A stretch of DNA of 64,000 nucleotides. Origin: Verrucomicrobiaceae bacterium (GTDB lineage: Bacteria > Verrucomicrobiota > Verrucomicrobiia > Verrucomicrobiales > Akkermansiaceae). The position numbers and the translations under genes were made by a program. The notes beneath the pieces were generated by a model. That model was not told where the DNA came from. It was given only the letters and a program-made list of their open reading frames with translations, and did not search any database. How positions within the stretch are numbered: the first letter of the stretch is position 1; each line of letters begins with the position of its first letter. The DNA lies in assembly GCA_027485995.1 (NCBI GenBank), contig JAIXPW010000017.1:1-64000 (forward strand), given 5' to 3'. This document shows, one piece after another, positions 33,199 to 41,678 of the stretch.

Positions 33199-34164
33199 AT
33201 GAAGACCGAAAAAGGCACCTCCCTCTGGAAAGACGCCTGGCTGAGACTCAGCCACAACAAGCCTGCAATCTGCGGGCTCTTCGTGCTGATCACCATTTTC
33301 CTGACCAGCCTCATCCTGCCCTCGATCCCGGGATTTCTTCAGGACCCGAATCTTCCCGACCTGCTCGGAAAAAACCAGCCTCCATCCGCCGCCCATCACC
33401 TGGGTACCGACCAGCTCGGCCGCGACATCTTCTCGCGGGTTTTTTACGGCGGCCGGATCTCCATCGCCGTCGGACTGATCACGACCCTGGTCGCGGTGAC
33501 CATCGGCGTCGTCTGGGGTGCCACGGCGGGCTATGTCGGAGGCTGGTTGGATGACCTGATGATGCGCATCGTTGAAATCCTCTATGCCCTTCCCTTCCTC
33601 GTCATCGTGATCCTGCTGTCGATCACCATCGAACCCTGGACCTCGGAGTTGACCAAGGTCACCGTGGCACTCTTTTCCGGTGGATCGTCGGACCGTCTCG
33701 AAGTCGAAAACACCCGCACCTGGGTTGAGCCGCTCACAACGCTCGTGCCGCTGTTCATCGCCATCGGTGCCCTCTCGTGGCTCACCGTCTCGCGCATCGT
33801 CCGCGCCCAGGTTCAGAATGTCGCGAAGATGGATTTCGTGGAAGCCGCCCGTTCACTCGGACTGAGCCATATCCGCATTCTTTTCCAGCATATCCTTCCG
33901 AACACACTGGGACCGATCATTGTTTACACCACCCTGACGATCCCAAGCGTGATGCTTCTCGAGGCCGCGCTTTCCTTCCTGGGCCTCGGCGTGAAGGCGC
34001 CTAACAGCTCCTGGGGAATCCTCATCAAGGAAGGCGCGGATGCCATGCTCACCAATCCCTACCTGCTGATCTTCCCCTCGATCGCCCTGTCCTCCACGCT
34101 CATCGCCCTGAACTTCCTCGGCGACGGACTGCGCGATGCCCTCGATCCGAAGTCCGCGAAATGA
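33199..34164 (+). CDS. Oligopeptide ABC transporter permease (OppC type)
   Basis: A 321-residue permease: N-terminal OppC signature (one helix then HHLGTDQLGRDIFSRVFYGGRIS), EAA loop DFVEAARSLGLSHIRILFQHILPNT and FLGDGLRDALDP at the C-terminus. It contains an extra extracytoplasmic loop of about 45 residues (ITIEPWTSELTKVTVALFSG onward) between helices. It is the last gene of the operon; ATPases must come from elsewhere. Confidence 0.9.
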   Translation: MKTEKGTSLWKDAWLRLSHNKPAICGLFVLITIFLTSLILPSIPGFLQDPNLPDLLGKNQPPSAAHHLGTDQLGRDIFSRVFYGGRISIAVGLITTLVAVTIGVVWGATAGYVGGWLDDLMMRIVEILYALPFLVIVILLSITIEPWTSELTKVTVALFSGGSSDRLEVENTRTWVEPLTTLVPLFIAIGALSWLTVSRIVRAQVQNVAKMDFVEAARSLGLSHIRILFQHILPNTLGPIIVYTTLTIPSVMLLEAALSFLGLGVKAPNSSWGILIKEGADAMLTNPYLLIFPSIALSSTLIALNFLGDGLRDALDPKSAK

Positions 34165-34307
34165 GGGATTGGCGAAGCCAGATTGCTCGTGCCGAAGTCG
34201 AGGAGAATGATGTCACTTGATTGACAGTCATGCCCGGTGGTTTGCCGGAAAAGAATCTTGAACCGACAGCATCAGACTGTGAGCCTGCGCAATAGCCACT
34301 TCCCACC

Positions 34308-35543
34308 ATGGAATTATACGTCAGTCGCTCAGGTTCAGTTGAAGGCCCTTTTTCAATCGAGAAAGTTCGGGAAATGGTGCAACAGGGGCAGCTGACTTCT
34401 TCGGATTTCGGCGCTCCCGCAGGTGCCGACGATTGGAGTCCGCTTTCACAACTCCTCGGGCTGCCTGAGGTAACTTCGGCGCCCCCACCGATTCCCGCCA
34501 GACCGAGCCCCTCACCCCTTGACCAGCCATTTCGGGTCGATGGACGGGTCATTCCGGGAACTGCCGGCAAGAGCGCGCGCCAGATTGTCAACGAGGTCGC
34601 TGCCGGAGGTCGTTTCGTGGTGTTCCAATACGCCTTTTCCCTGATCGTCATCACCTTCCGCCGGAGTTCACCGATCACTTACCTGGCACCCGGCCAATCC
34701 GGAGTGGGTAGCGCCTTCGGCTGGTCGCTCATTCCCTTGTTCTTCGGCTGGTGGGGGATCCCGTGGGGGCCCATCTATTCGATCGGAGCGCTGTGGCGGA
34801 ATTCAGCCGGAGGAGTCGATGTCACCGAGCCGATCCTCGCCAGCCTCGTAGGCCCCATGGAGGCGAACTTGAAGGTTCGCACGCGTCCAAAGCACAAGAC
34901 CGGGGCACTCTGGGCCCTGCGCGCTCTGTTCCTCTCACCGCTGATCCTGTTCCCCCTTTTCTTGATGATCGGTGCAGCCGCAGGAGCGAAACTTGAAAGG
35001 GAGCGGGCCAAGCTCCCCGGATATGCCGACTACAAGAGGGCGGAGGATTACATCGGCTCCTGGTCAGGCGCGGATGGCAAGGGCAACACGGCCAAGGCCA
35101 CTGATGCGGCGGAGACGTTCACCAATCTCCTGAAGGCCTACCGAACCCTCGCGGTGTCCGAATCAAAGTCGACGAAAGCGCCCGGCAGCAAGGACCACTT
35201 CATCACCTGGTGCGAAGTTCAGGAAAACCGCTGCCTCTTCATCGTTCACGTGCCTGAACTCCGGCGCTTTGAGGATGATGCCAAGGCCACACTCGCCGAG
35301 GGGGCCTGGCTTGCGGCCCAGGTTTCCAGCAAAAAGCTCGATCTGCCCGCCGACGCCGAGCTCGCGGTCGCCATTCGCGGTGACGTCCTCTACGATCGCC
35401 TGATCAGCGGACGGCGGCTGGAGGTTGTCGAACCTGACGCTCCGGACTTCGAGGAAAGGATGAAGAGCTCGATCAAGCGGACGAAAAAAGGGGGAGCCCT
35501 CAGTGACGAGTTGATTCAATACTTCGCGGTTACCACGAAGTAG
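34308..35543 (+). CDS. GYF_2/DUF4339-domain membrane protein
   Basis: A 411-residue protein. Residues 1-52 form a GYF_2 domain (YVSRSGSVEGPFSIEKVREMVQQG, ending in DDWSPLSQL), thought to mediate protein contacts. A Pro-rich linker leads to at least two hydrophobic segments (SLIPLFFGWWGIPWGPIYSIG and LRALFLSPLILFPLFLMIGAAAG), then a soluble C-terminal half of unknown type. No operon partner: gaps of about 140 bp on each side. Confidence 0.7.
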   Translation: MELYVSRSGSVEGPFSIEKVREMVQQGQLTSSDFGAPAGADDWSPLSQLLGLPEVTSAPPPIPARPSPSPLDQPFRVDGRVIPGTAGKSARQIVNEVAAGGRFVVFQYAFSLIVITFRRSSPITYLAPGQSGVGSAFGWSLIPLFFGWWGIPWGPIYSIGALWRNSAGGVDVTEPILASLVGPMEANLKVRTRPKHKTGALWALRALFLSPLILFPLFLMIGAAAGAKLERERAKLPGYADYKRAEDYIGSWSGADGKGNTAKATDAAETFTNLLKAYRTLAVSESKSTKAPGSKDHFITWCEVQENRCLFIVHVPELRRFEDDAKATLAEGAWLAAQVSSKKLDLPADAELAVAIRGDVLYDRLISGRRLEVVEPDAPDFEERMKSSIKRTKKGGALSDELIQYFAVTTK

Positions 35544-35684
35544 TTCGCTCAGATGGTTCATCATCTGCCGCGCTCGCCCTAACCCTCCTTGTGGACGACC
35601 TCAATCCAAAGTCGGCGAGGTGAGAATAGAAACAGTCGAAAGTCGCAGGTCGAAAGACTCATTTTACCGAGACCTTCGACCTCT

Positions 35685-36128
35685 TCAAATCAACCTTCGC
35701 ACCACGTCCTCGGTCGGCAGTTGGCAAACATCCGCTTTTCCAAACCAGCGATAGCGATTCCGCGCGTTCCACCTGTAAGCCCCATCGCGGAGGGGCTTCG
35801 GCACCACGGCGAAGATCGTGAACAGAGCCCACGGGAAGCCCAGCGCCCGCGACATTTCCAGCACCCCACTGCTGTGGGTGAAAACCCTGCCGTCTGCCTC
35901 ACGCAGCACCACCACCGAGCCATCCTCCTCCGACGCGAATCGACCCAGTCCTTTCTCCGCCGCGAGAGGTCCCTGCAAGGGGGATAGGCGGATGTGATCG
36001 AGTCGGTCCAGCCATGCGAGCAAGCGGATGCTGCGCGAACAGAACGCGCAGTCGCCATCGAAGAACACCACCCACCGCATGCCGGAACCATGGGCCGGTT
36101 TTCGCTGAGTGCCACTCTTCCTTGTCAT
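35685..36128 (-). CDS. DCC family thiol-disulfide oxidoreductase-like protein (DUF393)
   Basis: A 147-residue protein. The family motif FFDGDCAFCSRSI carries a redox-like C-x2-C. The C-terminal YRWNARNRYRWFG block is also conserved. Start MTRKSG (36128) or MRWVVF (36080) are both possible; both clear radC, which begins 29 bp away on the other strand. Biochemical role is unproven in the family. A short repeat-like run (AGTCGAAAGTCGCAGGTCGA) lies after its stop. Confidence 0.75.
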   Translation of the reverse strand: MTRKSGTQRKPAHGSGMRWVVFFDGDCAFCSRSIRLLAWLDRLDHIRLSPLQGPLAAEKGLGRFASEEDGSVVVLREADGRVFTHSSGVLEMSRALGFPWALFTIFAVVPKPLRDGAYRWNARNRYRWFGKADVCQLPTEDVVRRLI

Positions 36129-36157
36129 CTCATGTTTGAATTTGAAAACTTCCGCTG

Positions 36158-36856
36158 ATGGAAGAACCACTCATCCAGGACATCCCCACACGGGACAGGC
36201 CACGGGAGAAGCTCGCCCGCTTCGGCCCCGCCGCCCTCGACAATGCGGAGCTGATGGCGCTGTTCCTGCGCACGGGCGTCAAGGGTCGCAGTGCCATCCA
36301 GATCGGGCGGGACCTGCTCAGGAAATACGGCTCGATGGGGGCGCTTGGAAAAATGTCGGTCACCGCGCTGGCGAAGGAAAAGGGCCTTGGTCTCGCCAAG
36401 GCCTCGCAGCTCATCGCCGCCTTCGAGCTCGGGGCCCGCGTCGCGCGCGAGCACTTCAGCGATGTCCCGCTCGATACTCCGGAATTGCTCTATGATTTCC
36501 TCGCCCCGCAGATCGCCCATCAGGCCCAGGAGCAGGTCCTCGTGCTGATGCTCGACGCCCGACTTCACCACACCGGCACGGCCTCCATTTCCGTCGGCAC
36601 CGTTAGCGAGACCAGTGCCCACCCGCGCGACATCCTCCGGCCCGTCATCACCCACGGCTGCTACGGCTTCATCCTCGCCCACAACCACCCCTCCGGCGAT
36701 CCCTCACCCAGCGTGGCCGACGAACGTATCACCCGCCGCATCAAGGAAGCCGCCGAGCTGTTGCAGGTGCGCTTCCTCGACCATATCATCATCGGACGAC
36801 CCAGTCCCGGTCGGAGTCCTTACTACTCGTTCCGCGAAGCCGGGCTGGTCAAGTAG
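36158..36856 (+). CDS. radC: RadC/JAB-domain protein
   Basis: A 232-residue protein with an N-terminal helix-hairpin-helix region (about 20-90) and a JAB/MPN-like domain with the metal motif HNHPSGDPSPSVAD and Glu/Ser positions upstream. RadC was once thought to act in DNA repair; its biochemical role remains uncertain. The length fits the family. It is directly followed by a solitary higA gene. Confidence 0.9.
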   Translation: MEEPLIQDIPTRDRPREKLARFGPAALDNAELMALFLRTGVKGRSAIQIGRDLLRKYGSMGALGKMSVTALAKEKGLGLAKASQLIAAFELGARVAREHFSDVPLDTPELLYDFLAPQIAHQAQEQVLVLMLDARLHHTGTASISVGTVSETSAHPRDILRPVITHGCYGFILAHNHPSGDPSPSVADERITRRIKEAAELLQVRFLDHIIIGRPSPGRSPYYSFREAGLVK

Positions 36857-36918
36857 GTGACCACCCTTCTACCTCATGATACAATTGATCCCCGGCCATA
36901 ACGCGATACGTTACAGCC

Positions 36919-37215
36919 ATGAAATCCCCTATCACTCCCGGTGAAATCCTGCTGGAGGAATACCTCAAGCCAATGGGGATTTCCCAGAACGCGATGGCCC
37001 GGGCGATCGGCGTTCCACCACGGGCGGTCAACGAGATCGTCCTCGGGCGGAGGGCGATCACCCCGATCATGTCGATGCGATTCGGTGCCTTCTTCGGTCA
37101 GTCCGATGAATTCTGGCACCGCATCCAGATGGATTGCGAATTCCGGGCCCTCGCTGGCCAGAAACGGAAACTGCTGGCGAATGTTCGATCCGCCGCGTCG
37201 CTCGGAGTCGTCTGA
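36919..37215 (+). CDS. higA: HigA-family antitoxin without a toxin partner
   Basis: A 98-residue HTH protein: [18 protein letters not shown] start and an [24 protein letters not shown] are diagnostic of HigA/VapI antitoxins. In a normal HigBA pair the toxin lies immediately upstream. Here only 62 bp separate it from radC, and downstream is convergent lipA, so no HigB can fit. It may be a stand-alone regulator or a remnant. Confidence 0.88.
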   Translation: MKSPITPGEILLEEYLKPMGISQNAMARAIGVPPRAVNEIVLGRRAITPIMSMRFGAFFGQSDEFWHRIQMDCEFRALAGQKRKLLANVRSAASLGVV

Positions 37216-37216
37216 C

Positions 37217-38224
37217 TCACACCACGCTCAAAATCTCCGGCTTAGCTGCCGGGATCGAGAGATGCTCGGGGCCGAGTTCGAGGCCTTTCGCGGCACGCAC
37301 ATCCTGATCGATGGCATCCATCACATCGAGTTCCGGTCGGAAATTCGCAGCGTGATACGAGCTGCGGACCAGCGGACCGCTAGCGACGTGCTTGAAACCC
37401 TTTTCCAGGGCGATGACCTTGAGCTCCTCGAAGACGTCCGGGTGGATGTATTCCACCACCGGCAGGTGCTTCTGGGTCGGGCGCAGATACTGGCCCATCG
37501 TGAGAACGGTCACATCGGCGGCGAGAAGATCATCCATCGCCTGCAGGACTTCCTCACGACGCTCGCCCAGGCCAAGCATCAGCCCGCTCTTGGTGGCGAC
37601 GCGACCGTTGACCATTGCCTTCGCCTTCTTCAGCACGGCCAGCGAGCGATGATACTTCGCCCGTGAACGCACCAGCGGCGTCAGCCGTTCCACGGTTTCG
37701 AGGTTGTGGTTGAAGATGTGCGGACGGGCATCCATCACCATTTGCAGGGCCCAGTCGCGGTCGTTGAAATCGGGCACCAGCACCTCGATCACGATGCCGG
37801 GATTCACCTCGCGGACGGACTCGATGGTGCGCTGGAAATGCTCGGCCCCGCCGTCCTTGAGATCGTCACGCGCCACGGCGGTGATCACCACGTGCTTCAG
37901 GCTCATGCGGCGGGTGGCCTCGGCCACGCGAGCCGGTTCGTCGGATTCGAGCGCGTCCGGGCGGGCGGTCTTCACCGCGCAGAAGCCGCAGGCGCGGGTG
38001 CACTTGTCGCCGGCGATCATGAAGGTCGCGGTCCCCTGGCCCCAGCATTCCCAGCGGTTCGGGCACTGGGCCTCCTCGCAGACGGTCACCAGCTTGAGGT
38101 CGGTGACCAGCGATTTGGTGGACCAGAACACCGGATTGTTCGGAAGCCGGACCTTGATCCAGGACGGCTTCTGTTCCCGGTGCAAACTCGGATCCATTTT
38201 CACTTTCGGGCCGCAAACGCTCAT
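37217..38224 (-). CDS. lipA: Lipoyl synthase
   Basis: A 335-residue radical-SAM enzyme that inserts two sulfurs into octanoyl chains on lipoate-dependent enzymes. Auxiliary cluster motif CEEAQCPNRWEC and radical-SAM motif CTRACGFC are intact, followed by DDLKDGGAEHF and VVEYIHPD blocks. The first nine residues are probably not conserved, so ATG 38197 is an alternative start. No lipB is visible in the window. Confidence 0.93.
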   Translation of the reverse strand: MSVCGPKVKMDPSLHREQKPSWIKVRLPNNPVFWSTKSLVTDLKLVTVCEEAQCPNRWECWGQGTATFMIAGDKCTRACGFCAVKTARPDALESDEPARVAEATRRMSLKHVVITAVARDDLKDGGAEHFQRTIESVREVNPGIVIEVLVPDFNDRDWALQMVMDARPHIFNHNLETVERLTPLVRSRAKYHRSLAVLKKAKAMVNGRVATKSGLMLGLGERREEVLQAMDDLLAADVTVLTMGQYLRPTQKHLPVVEYIHPDVFEELKVIALEKGFKHVASGPLVRSSYHAANFRPELDVMDAIDQDVRAAKGLELGPEHLSIPAAKPEILSVV

Positions 38225-38316
38225 GACGGGGGAAGACTAGGTCGGGCCGTTGGAGGGGGAAAGGGGAAAAATTCGGCCTGCCTTCGGATGCTGCATGTCG
38301 ATTCCGTGGCCAATAC

Positions 38317-38400
38317 GGAGAAGGGCTTTGCAAGCCCTTGGCAGAGCACATGGAACTCGCATCCCCGGGCTTCTGCAAAGGGGACGCAGTCCCCTTCTCC
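38317..38400 (+). repeat. Twin-hairpin dispersed repeat, copy 2
   Basis: 84 bp: GGAGAAGGGCTTTGCAAGCC start, AAGGGGACGCAGTCCCCTT near the end, then CTCC. Nearly identical to copy 3 and to the reverse of copy 1. It lies in the gap of about 390 bp upstream of lipA, where no other element was seen; the flanking CATAAAAA after CTC is shared with copy 3. Confidence 0.8.
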
Positions 38401-38610
38401 ATAAAAACCCTCCGACTCCACCTCGATCTGCCTCTGGAGGTGGTTTCCCCGTTTTCAAGTTCTGGTATCTCCACCTGGGACTTGAACCCCGTTTGCGCCG
38501 TGCCCTACCTGGGCATACCCAAGACGTTCCATCCATCAGCAAAGGGCAAGGTCCGACCATGATTTCGCGCTTCTGTCTCAGCCGTGAGTGAGCAATACAT
38601 TGGTCAATAC

Positions 38611-38838
38611 ATGAGCACGGAAACCTCAGCCTTTCTCACCGAATCTCTCAAGGACTCCGCCCAATTAAGGAAGTTTGATGCAGGCATCGAGCGAATCCTC
38701 CGGGAGGCCTTTGGTAAGCTTTGGTTCACTGCGACACCTGAAGCTGTAGCAAAGGTGCTCACTCCCCGACAGCAGGCTTGGGAGATTCTGCGAGATTTCT
38801 ATGAATCCACGATCAGAAGAGGATCGCAGCTGGGATGA
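38611..38838 (+). CDS. Small hypothetical protein
   Basis: 75 residues from ATG 38611 (an in-frame GTG at 38584 could extend it by nine). It is a single-domain helical reading (TESLKDSAQLRKFDAGIERILREAFGKLW). No signal, membrane segment or family is recognised; codon use is mixed and it may be a remnant. Confidence is low. Confidence 0.3.
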   Translation: MSTETSAFLTESLKDSAQLRKFDAGIERILREAFGKLWFTATPEAVAKVLTPRQQAWEILRDFYESTIRRGSQLG

Positions 38839-38908
38839 TTTCGATGTCGTCTCCACATCCCTTCCAAGGCAACGATGATTTTCATATCTAACGTTCACGA
38901 CGAGAAGC

Positions 38909-39376
38909 ATGTTCCGAAACATCATGATTTTCTTCTTCTGTGCCAGTTTGGTGTGCTGTCAGAAATCGACCTTGGGTCCAGGACTGATCGAGCAGTCATT
39001 CGAGATCACCAAGGGCGGCGAAGACGGAATGAATGCGATTCGATCGCTCGCCAATGAGGCAAAGGCGTGGGAAGACAACAAGGAAGCCTCGAAGGAACAA
39101 GGATGGAAGTCCGTCAGAGGGCGAGGAACCCCTATTCCTGCCCCAGCCTCTTTCAAGAGTCGCAACGAAGAGCTGGAGTTTTACACCATTTTGATCTTCC
39201 GAAGTCTCGGATACCCGTTGCAGGAAACTCCCGGCTCAGACTTTTCATTGAAAACGAATCGAGAGGTGATTGTTCGGCACCATCGAGTGGCGCTGGCGGA
39301 GTTTGAAAACTTGCTCACGCGCTGGCGGCGTTCGCCGGAAGAGAGATTCAACGACTTGCTCGAAGGACGAAAATGA
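38909..39376 (+). CDS. Hypothetical lipoprotein
   Basis: 155 residues with a lipoprotein-type start (FRNIMIFFFCASLVCCQK); the second Cys of the pair is the likely lipidated residue. The mature part is charged and helical with no recognised family. It is followed after 83 bp by another small gene on the same strand. Confidence 0.55.
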   Translation: MFRNIMIFFFCASLVCCQKSTLGPGLIEQSFEITKGGEDGMNAIRSLANEAKAWEDNKEASKEQGWKSVRGRGTPIPAPASFKSRNEELEFYTILIFRSLGYPLQETPGSDFSLKTNREVIVRHHRVALAEFENLLTRWRRSPEERFNDLLEGRK

Positions 39377-39459
39377 CAAGATTCCGGAATCGCACCTCTT
39401 AAAGTATCCGCCTCGCCGGATCAGCGCGACAATGCCGACTTTGAAACCGACCCCGACCC

Positions 39460-40101
39460 ATGCACTTCTCGCCAACCACCATTGGAATGACCTCGACGGT
39501 TCTTGTCGGGGTCGCGCTCGTTGCGCTGGTTGGAACATCGGGGAATCAGGGGCACTTTCAGCATCCTCAGACAGGAACCAAGCGGGCGACAAACGGAGCG
39601 CTCATGAAAACGGATGATGATGCCAAAGAACCCTCCAGGGTCAGGCAGCGAGGGCCCAGACGCGATGATGTCTCAGTGCAGGTTGGAATGGACCATGATC
39701 TCGCCAAGAAGACTCTTCTTGCCATGGGAGCGATTGATAAGTCGAAGAGTTTTTCGGATGAACCGGAGAGGAGAATGATTCTAACAGAGAAGACATTCCC
39801 CGTCTTCGTGGCGGGTTTGGGGGATGGAGGGAAGGGTTTGACGCTTGCTGAGATGAACCAAAAGCTGGCCGCGAGGGCTGACGAGCTGGACCTGCCGCGT
39901 TTCGCGGAAATCGGTTTCTGGAAGCTCGATTCCGATCACATGGTCAGGATCTACAGCCGTGGGGAGATCGAGAACCAACTTGTGATCACTTCGATGTCGG
40001 TATTCCCTGCGGGGCTTGCAGACGACAAGCTGAGGATACGCGAGATATCAAAGAGCTTCACACGCCTTTGGTGGTTGGATGGTCACGCCGCCTGGGAGTG
40101 A
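39460..40101 (+). CDS. Hypothetical exported or membrane-anchored protein
   Basis: 213 residues. A hydrophobic segment near the start (GMTSTVLVGVALVALVGTSG) may be a signal or anchor. A basic linker (RVRQRGPRRDD) leads to a soluble domain of about 130 residues containing FAEIGFWKLDSDHMVRIYSR. No family is recognised. It is convergent with the next gene, with repeat copy 3 between them. Confidence 0.5.
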   Translation: MHFSPTTIGMTSTVLVGVALVALVGTSGNQGHFQHPQTGTKRATNGALMKTDDDAKEPSRVRQRGPRRDDVSVQVGMDHDLAKKTLLAMGAIDKSKSFSDEPERRMILTEKTFPVFVAGLGDGGKGLTLAEMNQKLAARADELDLPRFAEIGFWKLDSDHMVRIYSRGEIENQLVITSMSVFPAGLADDKLRIREISKSFTRLWWLDGHAAWE

Positions 40102-40143
40102 ACAGGTGACTGCCTCACCGCAATTCCGAGCCAAGGCCTATGC

Positions 40144-40227
40144 GGAGAAGGGCTTTGCAAGCCCTTGGAAGAGGACATGGAAATCGCTTCGCCGGGCTTC
40201 TGCAAAGGGGACGCAGTCCCCTTCTCC
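40144..40227 (+). repeat. Twin-hairpin dispersed repeat, copy 3
   Basis: 84 bp, almost the same as copy 2, including AAGGGCTTTGCAAGCCCTT and AAGGGGACGCAGTCCCCTT hairpins and a central segment that differs by a few bases. It lies between the ends of two convergent genes, as does copy 1. Confidence 0.8.
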
Positions 40228-40248
40228 ATAAAAATGTGGCGATTCAGT

Positions 40249-41010
40249 TCAGTTGCCCTTCGGAGGAGCTTTATCGGGTTCGGGATCTGGCTCGCTTTTC
40301 GGCTTTTTCTTGTCATCCGGAGCCTTTTCACCAAGCGGATAAACTGCTCCCGCCCCATCGATTCCGAGGAGAGTTTTATTGAAACCATCCGGTCCGAAAG
40401 AGATGATGAACAAGCGTTCCTCAGGATCATCTCCAAAGCGCCTGGTTCGGCTTTCACCGATCAGCATGGGAATCCCGAAGTCTGATTCGAGGACTTTCTT
40501 AGTGCTCCATTTGCCATCTGGCGTCCGTTCGAGGAAAAAGACTTTTCCAGCGACCGTGCCCAGATGACCCAGCCCACCGGACAACAGGAAGCGATCTCCC
40601 TTGACCTGCACACAATGCTCCACCGGTTCTGCAAGGATCCGGGTCCACTGATGGCCATTTCGATCCGCATAGAAAAGCGCGCTCCCAAATTCACCGCCGT
40701 TGAATGAACCGAGATAGCCTCCATCGACCTCCCAGACGGTTTCCGGCTTTTCAAAATGATTATTGAAGGTTGTTGGTGCCTCGATTGGCGGCCACTGCGA
40801 AGACATCAGCTTTCGAGGCCATTGATCAAATGGCTTCACCTTGAATCCAAGAGTGGTCTTGAATTCAACCGGCTTCTCGGGCTCCTTCGCTTGATCGTCA
40901 ACCGGTATCAACGAATCCACCTCTCTCGCCTTCTCCGGCTCCGCCAGAAGCATCTGCGTGGCGCAAAGAGCGCCGCAAAATCTCAATACAAGGGAACGGG
41001 TGATCTTCAT
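40249..41010 (-). CDS. Hypothetical secreted protein
   Basis: 253 residues with a signal peptide (SLVLRFCGALCATQMLLAE). The mature protein contains beta-rich segments with GGYLGSFNGGEFGSALFYADRNGHQW and an FISFGPDGFNKTLLGIDG block, suggesting a propeller-like or kelch-like fold. The C-terminus is a Lys/Pro/Asp-rich tail. Start MKITRS is preferred to the upstream ATG. Function unknown. Confidence 0.6.
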   Translation of the reverse strand: MKITRSLVLRFCGALCATQMLLAEPEKAREVDSLIPVDDQAKEPEKPVEFKTTLGFKVKPFDQWPRKLMSSQWPPIEAPTTFNNHFEKPETVWEVDGGYLGSFNGGEFGSALFYADRNGHQWTRILAEPVEHCVQVKGDRFLLSGGLGHLGTVAGKVFFLERTPDGKWSTKKVLESDFGIPMLIGESRTRRFGDDPEERLFIISFGPDGFNKTLLGIDGAGAVYPLGEKAPDDKKKPKSEPDPEPDKAPPKGN

Positions 41011-41147
41011 GATATGGAAGAGATTTCTGAATTCCAAACCACTTCGTTACCTGAATGGAGTTGGTCGTGAAAGCCGGAACTCGTTCCAAGTGGAACGATC
41101 CAACAAAATTCTGAATCGCCCCCGTATTGCGGTCTAGCCTACAGATT

Positions 41148-41363
41148 CTAAAGCTCTCCCAAAAACTCATCCAAGCTCACTCCGGATTGCTCGATCAGTC
41201 CCTTGAGCGTCCCAGGTTTGATCGGACGATGCATGGGAACCACCACTGTTTTTCCATCTCGACGCATGATCCGGTGGGAACCGGTTTGGCGAAGATCTGA
41301 AAATCCCAAACGGAGCAGCGCCTTGACGGCTTCCTCGCCGTTGACGTCACGCGGCAACCTCAT
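41148..41363 (-). CDS. hicA: HicA-type mRNA interferase toxin
   Basis: 71 residues with the HicA double-stranded RNA-binding-like core: GSHRIMRRDGKTVVVPMHRPIKPGTL, with the catalytic His30 in GSH. In the pair, HicA cleaves mRNA and is restrained by HicB. Its start overlaps the preceding hicB by ATGA. Confidence 0.88.
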   Translation of the reverse strand: MRLPRDVNGEEAVKALLRLGFSDLRQTGSHRIMRRDGKTVVVPMHRPIKPGTLKGLIEQSGVSLDEFLGEL

Positions 41364-41578
41364 GCGACAGCAAGTTCTGGGTCGCTGACAAAATGAAGTC
41401 TGATCCTGTCGGGCTTCTCCTGATCGACGAAATAACCATCGACTGCATCACGGAGCATCATCTCCAGATCGGCGAAGCTGTCGCCCTGCGTGCAAATGCC
41501 ACCTCCAGCGGGATCATCCCAACGGGCCACATAGCCGCCCGTTTCTTCGCAGGGTGTGAGGTCAAAGCGGATTTCCAT
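41360..41578 (-). CDS. hicB: HicB-family antitoxin
   Basis: 72 residues matching the short N-terminal HicB domain (ETGGYVARWDDP, CTQGDSFADLEMMLRDAV). It lacks the DNA-binding extension of longer HicB proteins, so autoregulation may involve another factor. It precedes hicA. Confidence 0.85.
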   Translation of the reverse strand: MEIRFDLTPCEETGGYVARWDDPAGGGICTQGDSFADLEMMLRDAVDGYFVDQEKPDRIRLHFVSDPELAVA

Positions 41579-41678
41579 GCTGAACGCTAGCGGACCAACG
41601 GCCGGGAATCAAGGAGTGATCCTGCCCGCCATTGTTCCTTCATTTAGTGGCGAGCCGCCCGTGCCCCTCTTTTCTCCC

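Noticed and set aside
36857..36918. Possible remnant of a HigB toxin gene before higA
   Set aside because: The 62 bp show no HigB-like coding signature in any frame.
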